34,110 bases of DNA from Melghirimyces profundicolus (GCF_003054245.1 NZ_QBKR01000032.1:1-34110), one strand, 5' to 3'; positions 17,747 to 26,332 are shown, numbered from the stretch's first letter. Numbers and translations: made by a program. The notes: generated by a model from the sequence alone, not told the origin.

Positions 17747-18865
17747 ATGAAGATCGCCATCATGGGTGCCGGACTGGCGGGGCTGGCCTGTGCCATCACC
17801 CTGGAGAAACACGGCATCCAACCCGATCTCTTCGAAGACGGCCGGCAGGTGGGTGACCGGTTCCGTGTTGCAGAAGCGTTTATCGAAAAGTTGAACTTCC
17901 CTGTAAGAGACTCCTGTGCCTATTTTTCGGACCATCACGGAATTTATTTTCAACCCTCCTCCAATATCAATCGGATGGTGCTTATTTCCCCCCACCACCG
18001 GGCCGAGATTGAAGGCAAACTCGGATCGATCAACCTGCGCGGACGAGATGAAGATGCATTGGAGAAACAACTGGAAAGACAAATCCGGAGCAAAATCCAC
18101 TTCAAATCGAAGAAGACTTACGAAGATCTGAAACGGCACTACACCCACATCGTGATGGCCACCGGCGACGGGGACGATGCCGCCGATCTGGGGAATTTTC
18201 GGAAAGACGGGGCATTTCGTCTTCAGGGAGCCTCCTGCAAGGGAACCTTCGATCCTCATACCGTTTACATTTGGTTGGATGAACGGATCGCTCCCCGTGG
18301 ATACGGGTATGTTCTCCCCATGTCCAGGGAAGAGATTTCAGCGGTGATCGCCTATCCCGAATATCCGGGGGCCGAAAATGAAGCACAAACACACTGGCGC
18401 CTCTTCGAAGAAAAATTGGCCGATGAATTCCCTTCTCTCCGGTTGTCTGATTCCTTCCATATCAACCACTGTAAAACCGGGATCGCTCCCTCCCCCCGGA
18501 TCGGCAACACCCTCATGGCCGGCAATTGTCTGTACGCTCTGATGCCTTCCACCGGGTTCGGTCAGTTTGCAGCTTTGCTGTCCGGGATTTACGCTGCGCA
18601 GGCATTGGCCGGAAAAGCCGACTACCGCACGTTGTGCGAGGACTTGTACCGAATTTATAAAAAATCCCTGATCCTCCGCCGCAGCCTTGAAACCATGAAC
18701 AACCACCAAATGGACCGGTTCGTATCCATCATGGCCGGGCCGGTGGGTCATCACCTGCTGAACAGCCGGTTCAATTGGCCGGCAGTGGTGAGTGCCGTTA
18801 CTCACCCCTGGCTCAACATCCGGAAATGGCGGACAGGGGCCAAAGAGCGGCAAAAACACTCCTGA
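17747..18865 (+). CDS. FAD-dependent oxidoreductase, geranylgeranyl-reductase-like
   Basis: The protein of about 372 residues has a Rossmann dinucleotide site at its very start (KIAIMGAGLAGLACAITLEK, then an acidic residue in LFED). A second FAD contact sits near residues 255-285 (GNTLMAGNCLYALMPSTGFGQ). That box resembles the GD-x-A-x5-P-x2-G-x-G motif of FAD monooxygenases and geranylgeranyl reductases, but Asn replaces the usual Asp. The ATG at 17747 has AAGGAGGTGA four bases upstream, an excellent ribosome-binding site. The six upstream in-frame codons are not needed. The gene breaks the conserved ileS-ylyA order and lies on the opposite strand. The substrate is unknown. Confidence 0.8.
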   Translation: MKIAIMGAGLAGLACAITLEKHGIQPDLFEDGRQVGDRFRVAEAFIEKLNFPVRDSCAYFSDHHGIYFQPSSNINRMVLISPHHRAEIEGKLGSINLRGRDEDALEKQLERQIRSKIHFKSKKTYEDLKRHYTHIVMATGDGDDAADLGNFRKDGAFRLQGASCKGTFDPHTVYIWLDERIAPRGYGYVLPMSREEISAVIAYPEYPGAENEAQTHWRLFEEKLADEFPSLRLSDSFHINHCKTGIAPSPRIGNTLMAGNCLYALMPSTGFGQFAALLSGIYAAQALAGKADYRTLCEDLYRIYKKSLILRRSLETMNNHQMDRFVSIMAGPVGHHLLNSRFNWPAVVSAVTHPWLNIRKWRTGAKERQKHS

Positions 18866-19080
18866 CAGAAAAAAGACCGGCGAATTTCTCCGGTCTTTTT
18901 GCGGTTCAGCCCCACCATGCGTTTGATGATCTCTCCGTCGATCGATCCGTTGGCCCGGGCTGTGGTCTCCGGCCCAAAACCACATTCTCCGGCGATGTGA
19001 TTCTTCCATAAAGCCCACCACTCTCCGTGGTTTTCTGTCCGATGAAAATCCGCAGGAATCGGTTCCCTGTCTTCCCCCAT
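18802..19080 (-). CDS. Divergent alpha/beta-type small acid-soluble spore protein (SASP)-like protein
   Basis: The gene encodes about 92 residues from the ATG at 19080, which has AAGGAAGGGGG upstream. Residues ~25-57 (WKNHIAGECGF, then GPETTARANGSIDGEIIKRM) line up with the alpha/beta SASP core IASEFG...[21 protein letters not shown]. SASPs coat spore DNA. Differences from typical members are an unrelated N-terminus (MGEDREPIPADFHRTEN), two Trp, Cys residues, and His in place of the Glu at the GPR protease cleavage site. No stop precedes the terminator at 18870-18901. The frame runs through it and 64 bp into the 3' end of the oxidoreductase gene on the other strand. A possible sigma-G promoter lies upstream. 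Confidence 0.6.
   Translation of the reverse strand: MGEDREPIPADFHRTENHGEWWALWKNHIAGECGFGPETTARANGSIDGEIIKRMVGLNRKKTGEIRRSFFCQECFCRSLAPVRHFRMLSQG
18870..18901. terminator. Bidirectional terminator between the oxidoreductase and SASP-like genes
   Basis: AAAAAGACCGG and CCGGTCTTTTT pair across 9 nt with T-runs in both directions. On the plus strand it ends the FAD oxidoreductase gene five bases after its stop. On the minus strand it lies inside the open frame of the SASP-like gene. Confidence 0.9.
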
Positions 19081-19128
19081 CTGCTTCAGCCCCCTTCCTT
19101 TTAGAAACAGGGTTCGTTCCGACTCCTT

Positions 19129-19157
19129 TTTTATGCCACCATTCAAACCGGACTTCA
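19129..19157 (-). promoter_or_regulatory. Candidate sigma-G-type promoter of the SASP-like gene
   Basis: Minus-strand TGAAG (19157-19153) and CATAAAA (19135-19129) are 17 bp apart. This resembles the forespore sigma-G pattern (TGAAT-like -35, CATA-type -10) and fits the SASP assignment, but both boxes are imperfect. Confidence 0.35.
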
Positions 19158-19318
19158 GCGGATTCAGAAAAAAATCCAAATGTAACCCGTCTGATCCAGT
19201 TCTTCGGTGGGAAAAATGATGGAAAGATGAGATCAGAGGGAAGGAACTCCGGTGGGACAATCTGAATAGCCTGTATGAACCAGTCCCAGCGGAAAATGAA
19301 AGATCAGGGTGATGAATC

Positions 19319-19750
19319 ATGCACCAACCGCTTGAGCTTTGCCAACAGTGCGGTAACCCGTTGAATTGGGGAGACATGTCCGGGTTTTGCGATCACTGCT
19401 CCCGGTCCAACGGCAAGTGGACCGAAGAAACAGCGGCCCCCTCTCACCCGGAAGAGGTCGAAGGCTTTCGGGAGGGCGACTGGGTTTCGTTTCAGGACCG
19501 GGTCTCCAACAAGGAGATGCTCGGTTGGATCGTGGATATCAACTCCTCCGTCATCCGGGTGAACACCTATGATCGCAAGCAGGGCGAAAGCCGGGGGCTT
19601 CATCGGATATCCCCGGACCATCTGAAACGGATCGGAATCCGCCTCAACAAAGAAGAACGCCGCGCTCTCCGTCGCCAGATGATCGATCTCGCGCTCCTGA
19701 CCAAAGACAAAGAGTGGTGGGATGAACTCCAGCGGGAAGAGGCCGGCTGA
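19319..19750 (+). CDS. Hypothetical zinc-ribbon protein
   Basis: This 143-residue protein is not a family I can name. The N-terminus has two C-x2-C knuckles, LCQQCGNPLNW and FCDHCSR, which should bind one zinc. The middle (GDWVSFQDRVSNKEMLGWIV, then DINSSVIRVNTYD) looks like a small beta-barrel. The C-terminus (LNKEERRALRRQMIDLALLT, then KDKEWWDEL) is a charged amphipathic helix. An AGGGTGAT sequence precedes the ATG. It follows the oxidoreductase gene on the same strand after about 450 bp and has its own terminator. A role in RNA or protein binding would fit the folds but is only a guess. Confidence 0.75.
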   Translation: MHQPLELCQQCGNPLNWGDMSGFCDHCSRSNGKWTEETAAPSHPEEVEGFREGDWVSFQDRVSNKEMLGWIVDINSSVIRVNTYDRKQGESRGLHRISPDHLKRIGIRLNKEERRALRRQMIDLALLTKDKEWWDELQREEAG

Positions 19751-19762
19751 TCTCCACCTCCC

Positions 19763-19785
19763 GTCCGGCACCGCCGGACTTTTTG
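19763..19785 (+). terminator. Terminator of the zinc-ribbon gene
   Basis: GTCCGGC and GCCGGAC pair across ACC and are followed by TTTTTGATTT, about 13 bp after the stop codon. Confidence 0.85.
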
Positions 19786-19905
19786 ATTTCGGAATCCTGT
19801 ATTTTTCTCATCTTCCTCTCACGGCGCTTTCACCCCCTGCCTGTATACTGGAGTGAACCACAACCATGGCGAACCCCTGTCCTTCCCATTTGATCCTGGT
19901 TTTAA

Positions 19906-19941
19906 GAAAAAGGCTGCCCGCATTTTAACGGGCAGCCTTTC
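19906..19941 (-). terminator. Terminator of ileS
   Basis: Minus-strand AAAGGCTGCCCG and CGGGCAGCCTTT form a 12-bp stem followed by TTCTT. It starts a few bases after the ileS stop. Confidence 0.9.
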
Positions 19942-19944
19942 TTT

Positions 19945-22722
19945 TCATTCCGAATAATGGTGTTGTACAGTGTCGGCGCAGCGATCGCAGAGGTCGGGGT
20001 ATCGGGAGTTTTGGCCGACGGCGGGGCTGATCACCCAGCAGCGCTGACATTTCTCCCCTTCTGCCGGCTTCACTTTAACATGAAGGCCATCCCCTTCGAC
20101 AGTGTCGCCTTCCGGTCCGTCTTCCGGCCGGAACAGTCGGACGTGGGAGACGATGAAGAGCTCGGCGAGGTTGTCCACACGGTGGAGAAGCTGGAATTTC
20201 TTCTCCGACGGATACAACTCGACGGAGGCGCCGAGGGAGTTGCCGATCACTTTCTCAGCCCGGGCTTCTTCCAGCGCTTTGAGAACGGTGTCCCTCACCC
20301 CGGTGAGAACGTCCCATTTCTCTTCCAGCTCTTTATCCAGATACCGGGCCTCCACCCGGGGAAAGTCGGTGAGCTGAACACTCTCGGTGTCGGTCCCGGG
20401 GACGTACTTCCACACCTCTTCCGTGGTGTGGGGCAGGATCGGATGGAGCATCTTTACGAGGGACAGGAGGGTCTCATACATCACCGTCTGGGAAGAGCGT
20501 CGTCTGATGTCCTCTTTGGGAAGTGTATAGAGCCGGTCCTTCAGCACATCCAGGTAAAACTGGCTGAGGAACACGGTGCAGTAGTTGTGGACCTGATAGT
20601 AAACGGCATGAAACTCGTAGGAGTCATACCCCTTGATTACCTTTTCCGTCAGGCGTTGCAATTTGGTGAGTGCGTAGCGGTCCAGTTCGTTCAGACGGTC
20701 GACTTCCACCCGATCGGTCTCCGGGTTAAAATCGGCCAGGTTGCCGAGAAGGAAGCGGAAGGTGTTCCGGATCTTCCGGTACACTTCAGCGATCTGCTTC
20801 AGGATGTCGTCCGAGACCCGGACATCGGCCTGGTAATCCACGGAGGCAACCCAGAGGCGCAGGATGTCGGCGCCGTAGGTCTTCATCACCTTGAGCGGAT
20901 CGATTGTGTTTCCGAGGGATTTGGACATCTTCCGTCCTTCCCCGTCCAGGGTGAAGCCATGGGAGAGAACCTGACGATAGGGGGCCGTCCCCTTGGTGGC
21001 CACCGCCGTGGACAAGGAGGAGTTGAACCACCCACGGTACTGATCCGAGCCTTCCAGGTAGAGGTCCGCCGGCCAGTCGGTCTCCTCCCGCTGTTCCAGA
21101 ACAGCGGCGTGGCTGCTCCCGGAATCAAACCAGACATCCATGGTGTCGGTCTCCTTGCGGAAGGAATCATGGCCGCATTCCGAACAGACCGCTCCTTCCG
21201 GCAGAAGTTCCTCCGTCTCACGTTCAAACCAGGTGTTGGAACCTTCCGCGGCAAACAGATTGGCGATTTTGTCGATAGAGGCATCGGTGATGTAGGGATG
21301 GCCGCAGGAACGGCAGTAGAAGATAGGGAGCGGAACACCCCAGACCCGCTGACGGGAGATGCACCAGTCTCCCCGCTCGGCCACCATGTTGGCCAGCCGC
21401 ACTTCCCCCCAGGCCGGAGTCCATTTCACCTCTTTGATCGCCTCCAGCATCGCTTCCCGGAATCCGTCAATGGAGGCGAACCATTGTTCAGTGGCCCGAA
21501 AGATGACCGGCTTTTTGGTCCGCCAGTCGTGGGGGTACTGGTGAGTGATGAAGGTGAGCTTCAGCAGGGCTCCCACTTCCTCCAGTTTTTCGGTGACCCG
21601 TTTGTTGGCGTCATCGTAAAACAGGCCCTCAAACCCGGGGGCCTCCCGCGTGAAACGCCCCTTTTCGTCCACGGGACAAAGGACGCCCAAATCGTACTTC
21701 TTGCCCAACTCGAAGTCTTCGGCCCCGTGGCCCGGAGCGGTGTGGACGCAGCCAGTGCCGGCATCCAGCGTCACGTGGTCCCCGAGGATGACGGGACTTT
21801 CCCGGTCGTAGAAGGGATGTCGGCAAACCACACCTTCCAGATCGGCCCCCTTGAAGGTGGCCGTCCGTTCATAGTGATCGATTCCGACCCGTTTCATGAC
21901 GTCGTCCACCAATTCCTCGGCGAGGAGAAGCTTCCGGCTTCCCGTATCCACCAGCGAATAAGTGAAATCGGCGTTTACCGCGACTCCCAGGTTGGCAGGG
22001 ATGGTCCAAGGGGTGGTCGTCCAAATCACGACGTGGGTTTCCGCTTCCGGCAGCACCCCTTTGCCGTCTTGCACCGGAAAGGCGACATAGATGGAAGGGG
22101 ATCGTTTGTCCTGGTATTCGACTTCCGCGTCCGCCAAAGCGGTTTCGGAAGAGGGGGACCAAAAGACCGAACGGTAACCCCGGTAGATGTAGCCCTTTTT
22201 CGCCATTTCGCCGAAAATCCGGATCTGGCGGGCTTCATACTCGGGATTCAGGGTGACATAGGGATGTTCCCAATCCCCCCGGATGCCGAGCCGTTTGAAC
22301 TGTTCCCGCTGACGGTTGATGAAGGACCATGCGTAATCCGCACACAACTTCCGGAAGGTGACCGGATCTTCCTTTTTGCGATCCACCCCTTTTTTGGTAA
22401 TGATCGCGTGCTCGATCGGCATCCCATGGGTGTCCCATCCGGGGATGTAGGGAGCATCCAACCCCCGCATCGACTGATAGCGGATGATGAAGTCTTTCAG
22501 CACCTTGTTCAGGGCGTGACCGATATGGATGTTTCCGTTGGCGTACGGGGGTCCGTCGTGCAGAATGAATTTCGGCTTGCCCCTCCGCATTTCCTGGACC
22601 TTGCCGTAGATGTCGATGTCATCCCACCATTTTTGCATCTCGGGTTCCCGATTGGGGAGATTGCCCCTCATGGGAAACTTCGTACGTGGAAGATTCAGGG
22701 TTTTTTTATAGTCCACTCTCAA
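19945..22722 (-). CDS. ileS: Isoleucyl-tRNA synthetase
   Basis: The enzyme charges tRNA-Ile in the cytosol and edits mischarged valine. The protein of about 925 residues is full length for the Bacillus-type enzyme. The class I signatures are HIGHALNK near residue 65 and KMSKSLGN near residue 600. The editing (CP1) domain contains [13 protein letters not shown]-terminal zinc site is formed by [12 protein letters not shown] and CDRCAD. The longest frame begins with GTG at 22728, but AAAGGAG lies right beside it. TTG at 22722 is better spaced, and GTG at 22716 would match the homologous start (VDYKKTL). Expression is controlled by the T-box leader upstream. Confidence 0.97.
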   Translation of the reverse strand: MRVDYKKTLNLPRTKFPMRGNLPNREPEMQKWWDDIDIYGKVQEMRRGKPKFILHDGPPYANGNIHIGHALNKVLKDFIIRYQSMRGLDAPYIPGWDTHGMPIEHAIITKKGVDRKKEDPVTFRKLCADYAWSFINRQREQFKRLGIRGDWEHPYVTLNPEYEARQIRIFGEMAKKGYIYRGYRSVFWSPSSETALADAEVEYQDKRSPSIYVAFPVQDGKGVLPEAETHVVIWTTTPWTIPANLGVAVNADFTYSLVDTGSRKLLLAEELVDDVMKRVGIDHYERTATFKGADLEGVVCRHPFYDRESPVILGDHVTLDAGTGCVHTAPGHGAEDFELGKKYDLGVLCPVDEKGRFTREAPGFEGLFYDDANKRVTEKLEEVGALLKLTFITHQYPHDWRTKKPVIFRATEQWFASIDGFREAMLEAIKEVKWTPAWGEVRLANMVAERGDWCISRQRVWGVPLPIFYCRSCGHPYITDASIDKIANLFAAEGSNTWFERETEELLPEGAVCSECGHDSFRKETDTMDVWFDSGSSHAAVLEQREETDWPADLYLEGSDQYRGWFNSSLSTAVATKGTAPYRQVLSHGFTLDGEGRKMSKSLGNTIDPLKVMKTYGADILRLWVASVDYQADVRVSDDILKQIAEVYRKIRNTFRFLLGNLADFNPETDRVEVDRLNELDRYALTKLQRLTEKVIKGYDSYEFHAVYYQVHNYCTVFLSQFYLDVLKDRLYTLPKEDIRRRSSQTVMYETLLSLVKMLHPILPHTTEEVWKYVPGTDTESVQLTDFPRVEARYLDKELEEKWDVLTGVRDTVLKALEEARAEKVIGNSLGASVELYPSEKKFQLLHRVDNLAELFIVSHVRLFRPEDGPEGDTVEGDGLHVKVKPAEGEKCQRCWVISPAVGQNSRYPDLCDRCADTVQHHYSE

Positions 22723-22728
22723 CTTCAC

Positions 22729-23118
22729 TCCTTTCCAAAAAGCCGATCAATAAAAAAACTCCTCAATCCCGGTAGGGACGAGAAGTTACCCGCGGTACCA
22801 CCCTAATAAGCCCTTCGTGGAAACGGAAGGACCCGCTTGACAACCCGTAACGTGGGTTTAACGGTCCGCCCTACTTCACGTTTCGGGAGGACAGCTCCCG
22901 GGTGATCTTCAACAGACGCAACGGATTAGGCTTTCACCATCCCTAATTCGCTGAACCGGTGCGTTTTCTGTCTACTCTCCCGTTCTTCGCTTTTACAGCG
23001 AAACCCCGTGCCGCTCACACAGGGTCCGCGATCGGCTTTTTCAGGGCCGGGTGACCTCGCCCCAACCCATTTTGTGATGTCCCGTCGGGACATTCCACAG
23101 GCGGCTTCATTTTCGTGT
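22729..23118 (-). ncRNA. T-box leader controlling ileS
   Basis: The leader of about 390 nt contains the invariant T-box AGGGTGGTACCGCGGG (minus strand, 22804-22789). An AUC isoleucine specifier lies in CCTAATCCGT at 22930-22921. The terminator hairpin (AACTTCTCGTCCC with GGGATTGAGGAGTT, 22787-22758) is followed by a T-run. Uncharged tRNA-Ile should pair with the specifier and T-box, block the terminator and switch ileS on. The 5' part (about 23000-23118) carries an extra perfect hairpin not needed for a standard T-box. Confidence 0.93.
23077..23093 (-). other. Perfect hairpin in the 5' part of the ileS leader
   Basis: ATGTCCCGACGGGACAT on the minus strand folds into a 7-bp stem with a 3-nt loop, about 25 nt from the predicted transcript start and upstream of stem I of the T-box. 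It has no T-run. It could protect the 5' end or be a separate element. Confidence 0.6.
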
Positions 23119-23124
23119 CGTTTC

Positions 23125-23153
23125 AGTATACCGGTCACCAATTGGAAAGTCAA
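23125..23153 (-). promoter_or_regulatory. Sigma-A promoter of ileS
   Basis: On the minus strand TTGACT (23153-23148) and TATACT (23130-23125) are exactly 17 bp apart. It starts about 13 bp after the divIVA stop, with no terminator between, so some divIVA read-through into the leader is likely. Confidence 0.88.
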
Positions 23154-23165
23154 GGGAAATTCGGT

Positions 23166-24017
23166 TCAGAACATCGCCTTCCGCTTCATCTTGCGGGAAG
23201 TCCGGCGCATTTCACGGCGGGGCTCGTCCCCTTCATCCATGTAAGACCCCTGGTCGTAGGAGGGGTTTGTGTTCTCCAAAGGACTGTGGCCGTATCCTTC
23301 CTGGCTGTACTCCTGGGACTGGCCGTAATCTTCCGGCTGTTGCAACGCGAGGTTGTCGGAACGACCTTCCGCATATTGGTCCAGCTGCTTTCCGACTTCG
23401 TCCAGCCCCTCTTCAAGCTCCTCCAAAGACTCCCAGTCGGAGTTCTCCAGAATATCAAGGTGGGACTGCACCAACGTGCGGAAACGGGCACGGTAGACGG
23501 TCGCCTTCTGTTTGAGGTCCAAAAGTTCGGTATGGACTTCGCGGGCTTTTTGCAGCGCTTCGTTGATGATGCGATCTGCGTTTTTCTCCGCTTCCTGGAC
23601 GATCAGCTCGGCTTCCTTCTTGGCGTTCAGACGCACTTCTTCCGCCACTTCCTGCGCCACGCGGATCGATTTGTGAATGCTCTGTTCCATGGACGAGAGC
23701 GAAGAAGCGGAAGGCTGTTGTTGCTGAATCGGCGCCGGCGGCTCAGGCTGCTGGTACCGGGGCTGGGGTTGCGGTTGCGGCGGCTGCGGTGCAGGAGCTT
23801 GGGTATCTTGGGAAGGAGTTACCATCTGCTCCTCCAAAGCCTGCTCCAGCTCCTGCTGCAACTCTTCCACCTGTTGCTCCAGCTGCTGTTTCTCCCGGAT
23901 GAGAAACTCAAAGTCTTTGATAATTTGATCGAGGAAGTCGTTGACTTCGTCTACGTCATAACCGCGAAAAGATCGTTTAAATTCTTTATTGTGTATGTCC
24001 AACGGACTAAGCGGCAT
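23166..24017 (-). CDS. divIVA: DivIVA cell-pole and septum protein, with Pro/Gln-rich insertion
   Basis: DivIVA binds curved membrane at poles and septa and recruits partner proteins. At 283 residues it is far longer than Bacillus DivIVA (164). The N-terminal membrane-binding domain keeps the key Phe17-Arg18 in FKRSFRGYDVDEVNDFLDQ. After a first coiled coil there is a Pro/Gln-rich segment (~residues 66-103, e.g. PAPQPPQPQPQPRYQQPEPP). The second coiled coil (KKEAELIVQEAEKNADRIIN) follows, then a Tyr/Gly/Gln-rich acidic part and a basic tail (RRTSRKMKRKAMF). AAGGAGGTG precedes the ATG. It sits between ylmH and ileS, as in Bacillus. Confidence 0.95.
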   Translation of the reverse strand: MPLSPLDIHNKEFKRSFRGYDVDEVNDFLDQIIKDFEFLIREKQQLEQQVEELQQELEQALEEQMVTPSQDTQAPAPQPPQPQPQPRYQQPEPPAPIQQQQPSASSLSSMEQSIHKSIRVAQEVAEEVRLNAKKEAELIVQEAEKNADRIINEALQKAREVHTELLDLKQKATVYRARFRTLVQSHLDILENSDWESLEELEEGLDEVGKQLDQYAEGRSDNLALQQPEDYGQSQEYSQEGYGHSPLENTNPSYDQGSYMDEGDEPRREMRRTSRKMKRKAMF

Positions 24018-24141
24018 GTTGGCACCTCCTTAAGGATTGGCTATGCCATTTTCTATTCTACAATGGTAGCAGAATTCCTTCCGGTTGGCTACATCAACTT
24101 GTCCGGCTTCATGAGATTTCCATATTCCCCCGGGGATCCGC

Positions 24142-24921
24142 TCACAGGTAGCGGATCAACCGGATCAGAAGACGGTTTTTCCTTGTCTCACCAAGGGTTT
24201 CGTCCACCCTGGCCCGTCCGTGTCCGCGAAGGGATATCATATCCCCTTCCCCGACAGGCTCAGCCGGATTTTCCGTCGGCTTCCAATTCACACGGCATTT
24301 CCCGGACTTGATCAGAGTGGCCGCTTTCCTTCGGGACAAACGAAAAGCCTCCGACGCCACCGCGTCAAGGCGGAGGGAAGCGACGGAAGCGGTGATCGAC
24401 TGGGTGGTCTGTTCCGGAGGCCGGAGATGGGACTTCGGGATTTCCTTCACGTGAACGGACACCCGCCCGACCCGGTTCAACTGGGACCGGATGAAAGCTG
24501 CGATCTCACTTGCCACGACGATCTGACAACCCGGACCCGGTGAGAGGATGTCCCCGATTACCTCCCGCTTCAACCCCAACCCCAGGAGGGAACCGAGAAC
24601 ATCCGGGTGTTTCAGTTTCGAGCTTGTGTCCGCCGGTTCCAACTCCAGACAGGTGAGGCGGTGGTCCTCCTCTTTGATGAAAGGGGGGAGGATCCAGGCC
24701 CGTTTCCTCTCGGCATCGGAATAGCCCCCGTCAAAAGTGATTTCGAGATCGGGGGCCCTTCTCACCAACATCTTGCTGATGGTTTGTTCTCTCGGGTTCA
24801 AAAAGGGGGTCAGAGTCGGCCGGTATCGTTCCTCCGCCTGACCCACCCAGTCCAGAACCCGTTCCACAAACATCCGTTCATCCGGACGAAAATGGCGGAA
24901 CAAATCCTCCTTCCGGAGCAT
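24142..24921 (-). CDS. ylmH: YlmH, S4-domain RNA-binding protein
   Basis: The 259-residue protein has the YlmH layout: an N-terminal domain (RKEDLFRHFRPDERMFVERV ... REQTISKMLVRR) and a C-terminal S4 RNA-binding domain starting near residue 180 (LRLDAVASEAFRLSRRKAAT, LIKSGKCRVNW). Related proteins have been linked to ribosome quality control and cell division. The ATG overlaps the ylmG stop by one base (TAATG), which implies coupled translation. It belongs to the ylm-divIVA cluster. Confidence 0.9.
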   Translation of the reverse strand: MLRKEDLFRHFRPDERMFVERVLDWVGQAEERYRPTLTPFLNPREQTISKMLVRRAPDLEITFDGGYSDAERKRAWILPPFIKEEDHRLTCLELEPADTSSKLKHPDVLGSLLGLGLKREVIGDILSPGPGCQIVVASEIAAFIRSQLNRVGRVSVHVKEIPKSHLRPPEQTTQSITASVASLRLDAVASEAFRLSRRKAATLIKSGKCRVNWKPTENPAEPVGEGDMISLRGHGRARVDETLGETRKNRLLIRLIRYL

Positions 24922-25187
24922 TACATTCCCCCCAGGAGCAGATTCACGATAAAGTAAACCCCCTGCTCGATAAACATGAGAGCGATCAGAGCGACGATCG
25001 GCGAGATGTCGATCATCCCCAGGGGCGGGATAAAGCTGCGGAAGATGGACAGATACGGCTCCACCAGGCGGCCCAGGAAGACCGCGATGGGCGATTCCCT
25101 CCCGTTGGGAAACCAGGACAGGATAATGTAGCCGAAAATCAAAACCCGGTAGATGGTAAACAGTGTGCTCACGATTTCAAAGATCAT
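24921..25187 (-). CDS. ylmG: YggT/YlmG-family membrane protein
   Basis: The 88-residue protein has two membrane helices (residues ~2-24 and ~55-85). Between them is the family motif LSWFPNGRESPIAVFLGRLV, then EPYLSIFRSFIPP. YlmG homologues sit beside sepF in many Gram-positives and cyanobacteria and are linked to division or nucleoid placement, but no biochemical activity is established. It starts four bases after sepF. Confidence 0.9.
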   Translation of the reverse strand: MIFEIVSTLFTIYRVLIFGYIILSWFPNGRESPIAVFLGRLVEPYLSIFRSFIPPLGMIDISPIVALIALMFIEQGVYFIVNLLLGGM

Positions 25188-25191
25188 GGGG

Positions 25192-25617
25192 TCACCTCAA
25201 CAAATCATTCGCGTCATCGGAAATCAGTTCACTGATCGATCCCTGGATGTCAACGTTGGGTGGACTGCAGATGATGGTTTCCGGGCTCAGCTTGCTGATG
25301 TTTCCGTTTAAAGCGTAAACTGTTCCGCTCAGGAAATCAATCACCCGGTAAGCCTCTTCTTTGGGAAGGCGCTGCAGGCTGACCACGGTGGTGCGGTTGT
25401 TTTTCAGGTGGTCCGCGATGTTTTGTACCTCATCGTAAGACCGTGGTTCCGCGAGCATCACACGGACCTGCTTTGGCGCAGCATGAAGGGAAACCACATT
25501 TTTCCGGCCGCGGACCTCCATCTGTTCCGCGTCGGATGCCGTGGTGTAGTCCCGGGCTTGTCCTTCGTCATCCTCATAGATCCCGAAGAAGTTCATCACT
25601 CGATCCATGAAACTCAA
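25192..25617 (-). CDS. sepF: Cell division protein SepF
   Basis: SepF binds FtsZ and the membrane and helps build the septum. The start is chosen as TTG at 25617 with GAGGAGG 8 nt upstream. It gives MSFMDRVMNFFGIYEDDEG, which matches the membrane-binding amphipathic N-terminus of the family. A frame beginning at 25683 would start inside ylmE. The C-terminal SepF domain (residues ~60-135) includes RSYDEVQNIADHLKNNRTTV, VSLQRLPKEEAYRVIDFLSG and YALNGNISKLSPETIICSPP. The length of 141 residues is typical. Confidence 0.93.
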   Translation of the reverse strand: MSFMDRVMNFFGIYEDDEGQARDYTTASDAEQMEVRGRKNVVSLHAAPKQVRVMLAEPRSYDEVQNIADHLKNNRTTVVSLQRLPKEEAYRVIDFLSGTVYALNGNISKLSPETIICSPPNVDIQGSISELISDDANDLLR

Positions 25618-25630
25618 CGGAACCGCCTCC

Positions 25631-26332
25631 TCACCGTCCTGCGGAGTAAGACTGGCCAACCAAAATGGAACCCAGACGGACAAAGGTTGCGCCCTCTTCG
25701 ACGGCCACTGTGTAGTCCCGCGACATTCCCATGGACAGATGGGGGACGGCCAGTCGAGGATCTCCGAGTCGTTGCAGTTCCTGTTGCAAAGCTTTCAGCT
25801 GCCGGAACACCGGCCGCACTTCTTCCGGATCCTCCGTAAAGGGGGCCATCGTCATGAGTCCTTCCAGCCGCAACCAAGGAAACTCCGCGGCTTCACGGGC
25901 AAAGTCCGTCAGCTCCTCCGGCCTTAAACCGTGTTTCGACGTTTCTCCCGAAACGTTCACCTGCATGAAACAGCGGGTGGGTTGGCCCACCCCTTCCGAG
26001 CGGCGGTTTAATTCCTTGGCCAGGGAATAGCGGTCCAGGGAATGAACATAGGTAAACTTCCCTGCCACTGCTTTTGCTTTATTGCTCTGGAGATGCCCGA
26101 TAAAATGCCAGACTCCCCGGTCTCCGAGTGCTTTCCACTTGGGGACCGCTTCCTGGGCACGACTTTCCCCGATGTGAACAAGCCCCGCATCCAGGGCCCG
26201 GCGGGTGGTCTCCACATCGACGTATTTGGTCACCGCGACGATGCGGACGTCTTCGGGATTCCTTCCGGAACGCCGGCAAGCCTTTGCAATGGATTCCTTG
26301 ACCTGTCGCAGATTTTGCTGGATCTCATCCAT
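25631..26332 (-). CDS. ylmE: YggS/YlmE-family PLP homeostasis protein
   Basis: This protein of about 233 residues binds pyridoxal phosphate and influences its balance and amino-acid metabolism. Conserved segments are IVAVTKYVD with the PLP lysine, HIGESRAQEAVPKW, WHFIGHLQSNKAK, QVNVSGETSKHGL, LMTMAP and the phosphate-binding SMGMSRDYTVAVEEG with VRLGSILVG. The longest frame begins at 26395 inside pgeF. The ATG at 26332 (MDEIQQNLRQVKESI) fits the family start. It overlaps the end of pgeF by 8 nt. Confidence 0.92.
   Translation of the reverse strand: MDEIQQNLRQVKESIAKACRRSGRNPEDVRIVAVTKYVDVETTRRALDAGLVHIGESRAQEAVPKWKALGDRGVWHFIGHLQSNKAKAVAGKFTYVHSLDRYSLAKELNRRSEGVGQPTRCFMQVNVSGETSKHGLRPEELTDFAREAAEFPWLRLEGLMTMAPFTEDPEEVRPVFRQLKALQQELQRLGDPRLAVPHLSMGMSRDYTVAVEEGATFVRLGSILVGQSYSAGR

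Noticed and set aside
19957-22806. 949-codon plus-strand frame opposite ileS
   Set aside because: It is an antisense shadow of ileS that also runs through the T-box leader, and its composition is not protein-like.
24018-24141. Separate divIVA promoter
   Set aside because: TAGAAT near 24050 has no matching -35 at a sensible distance. Transcription from the ylm cluster is equally likely.
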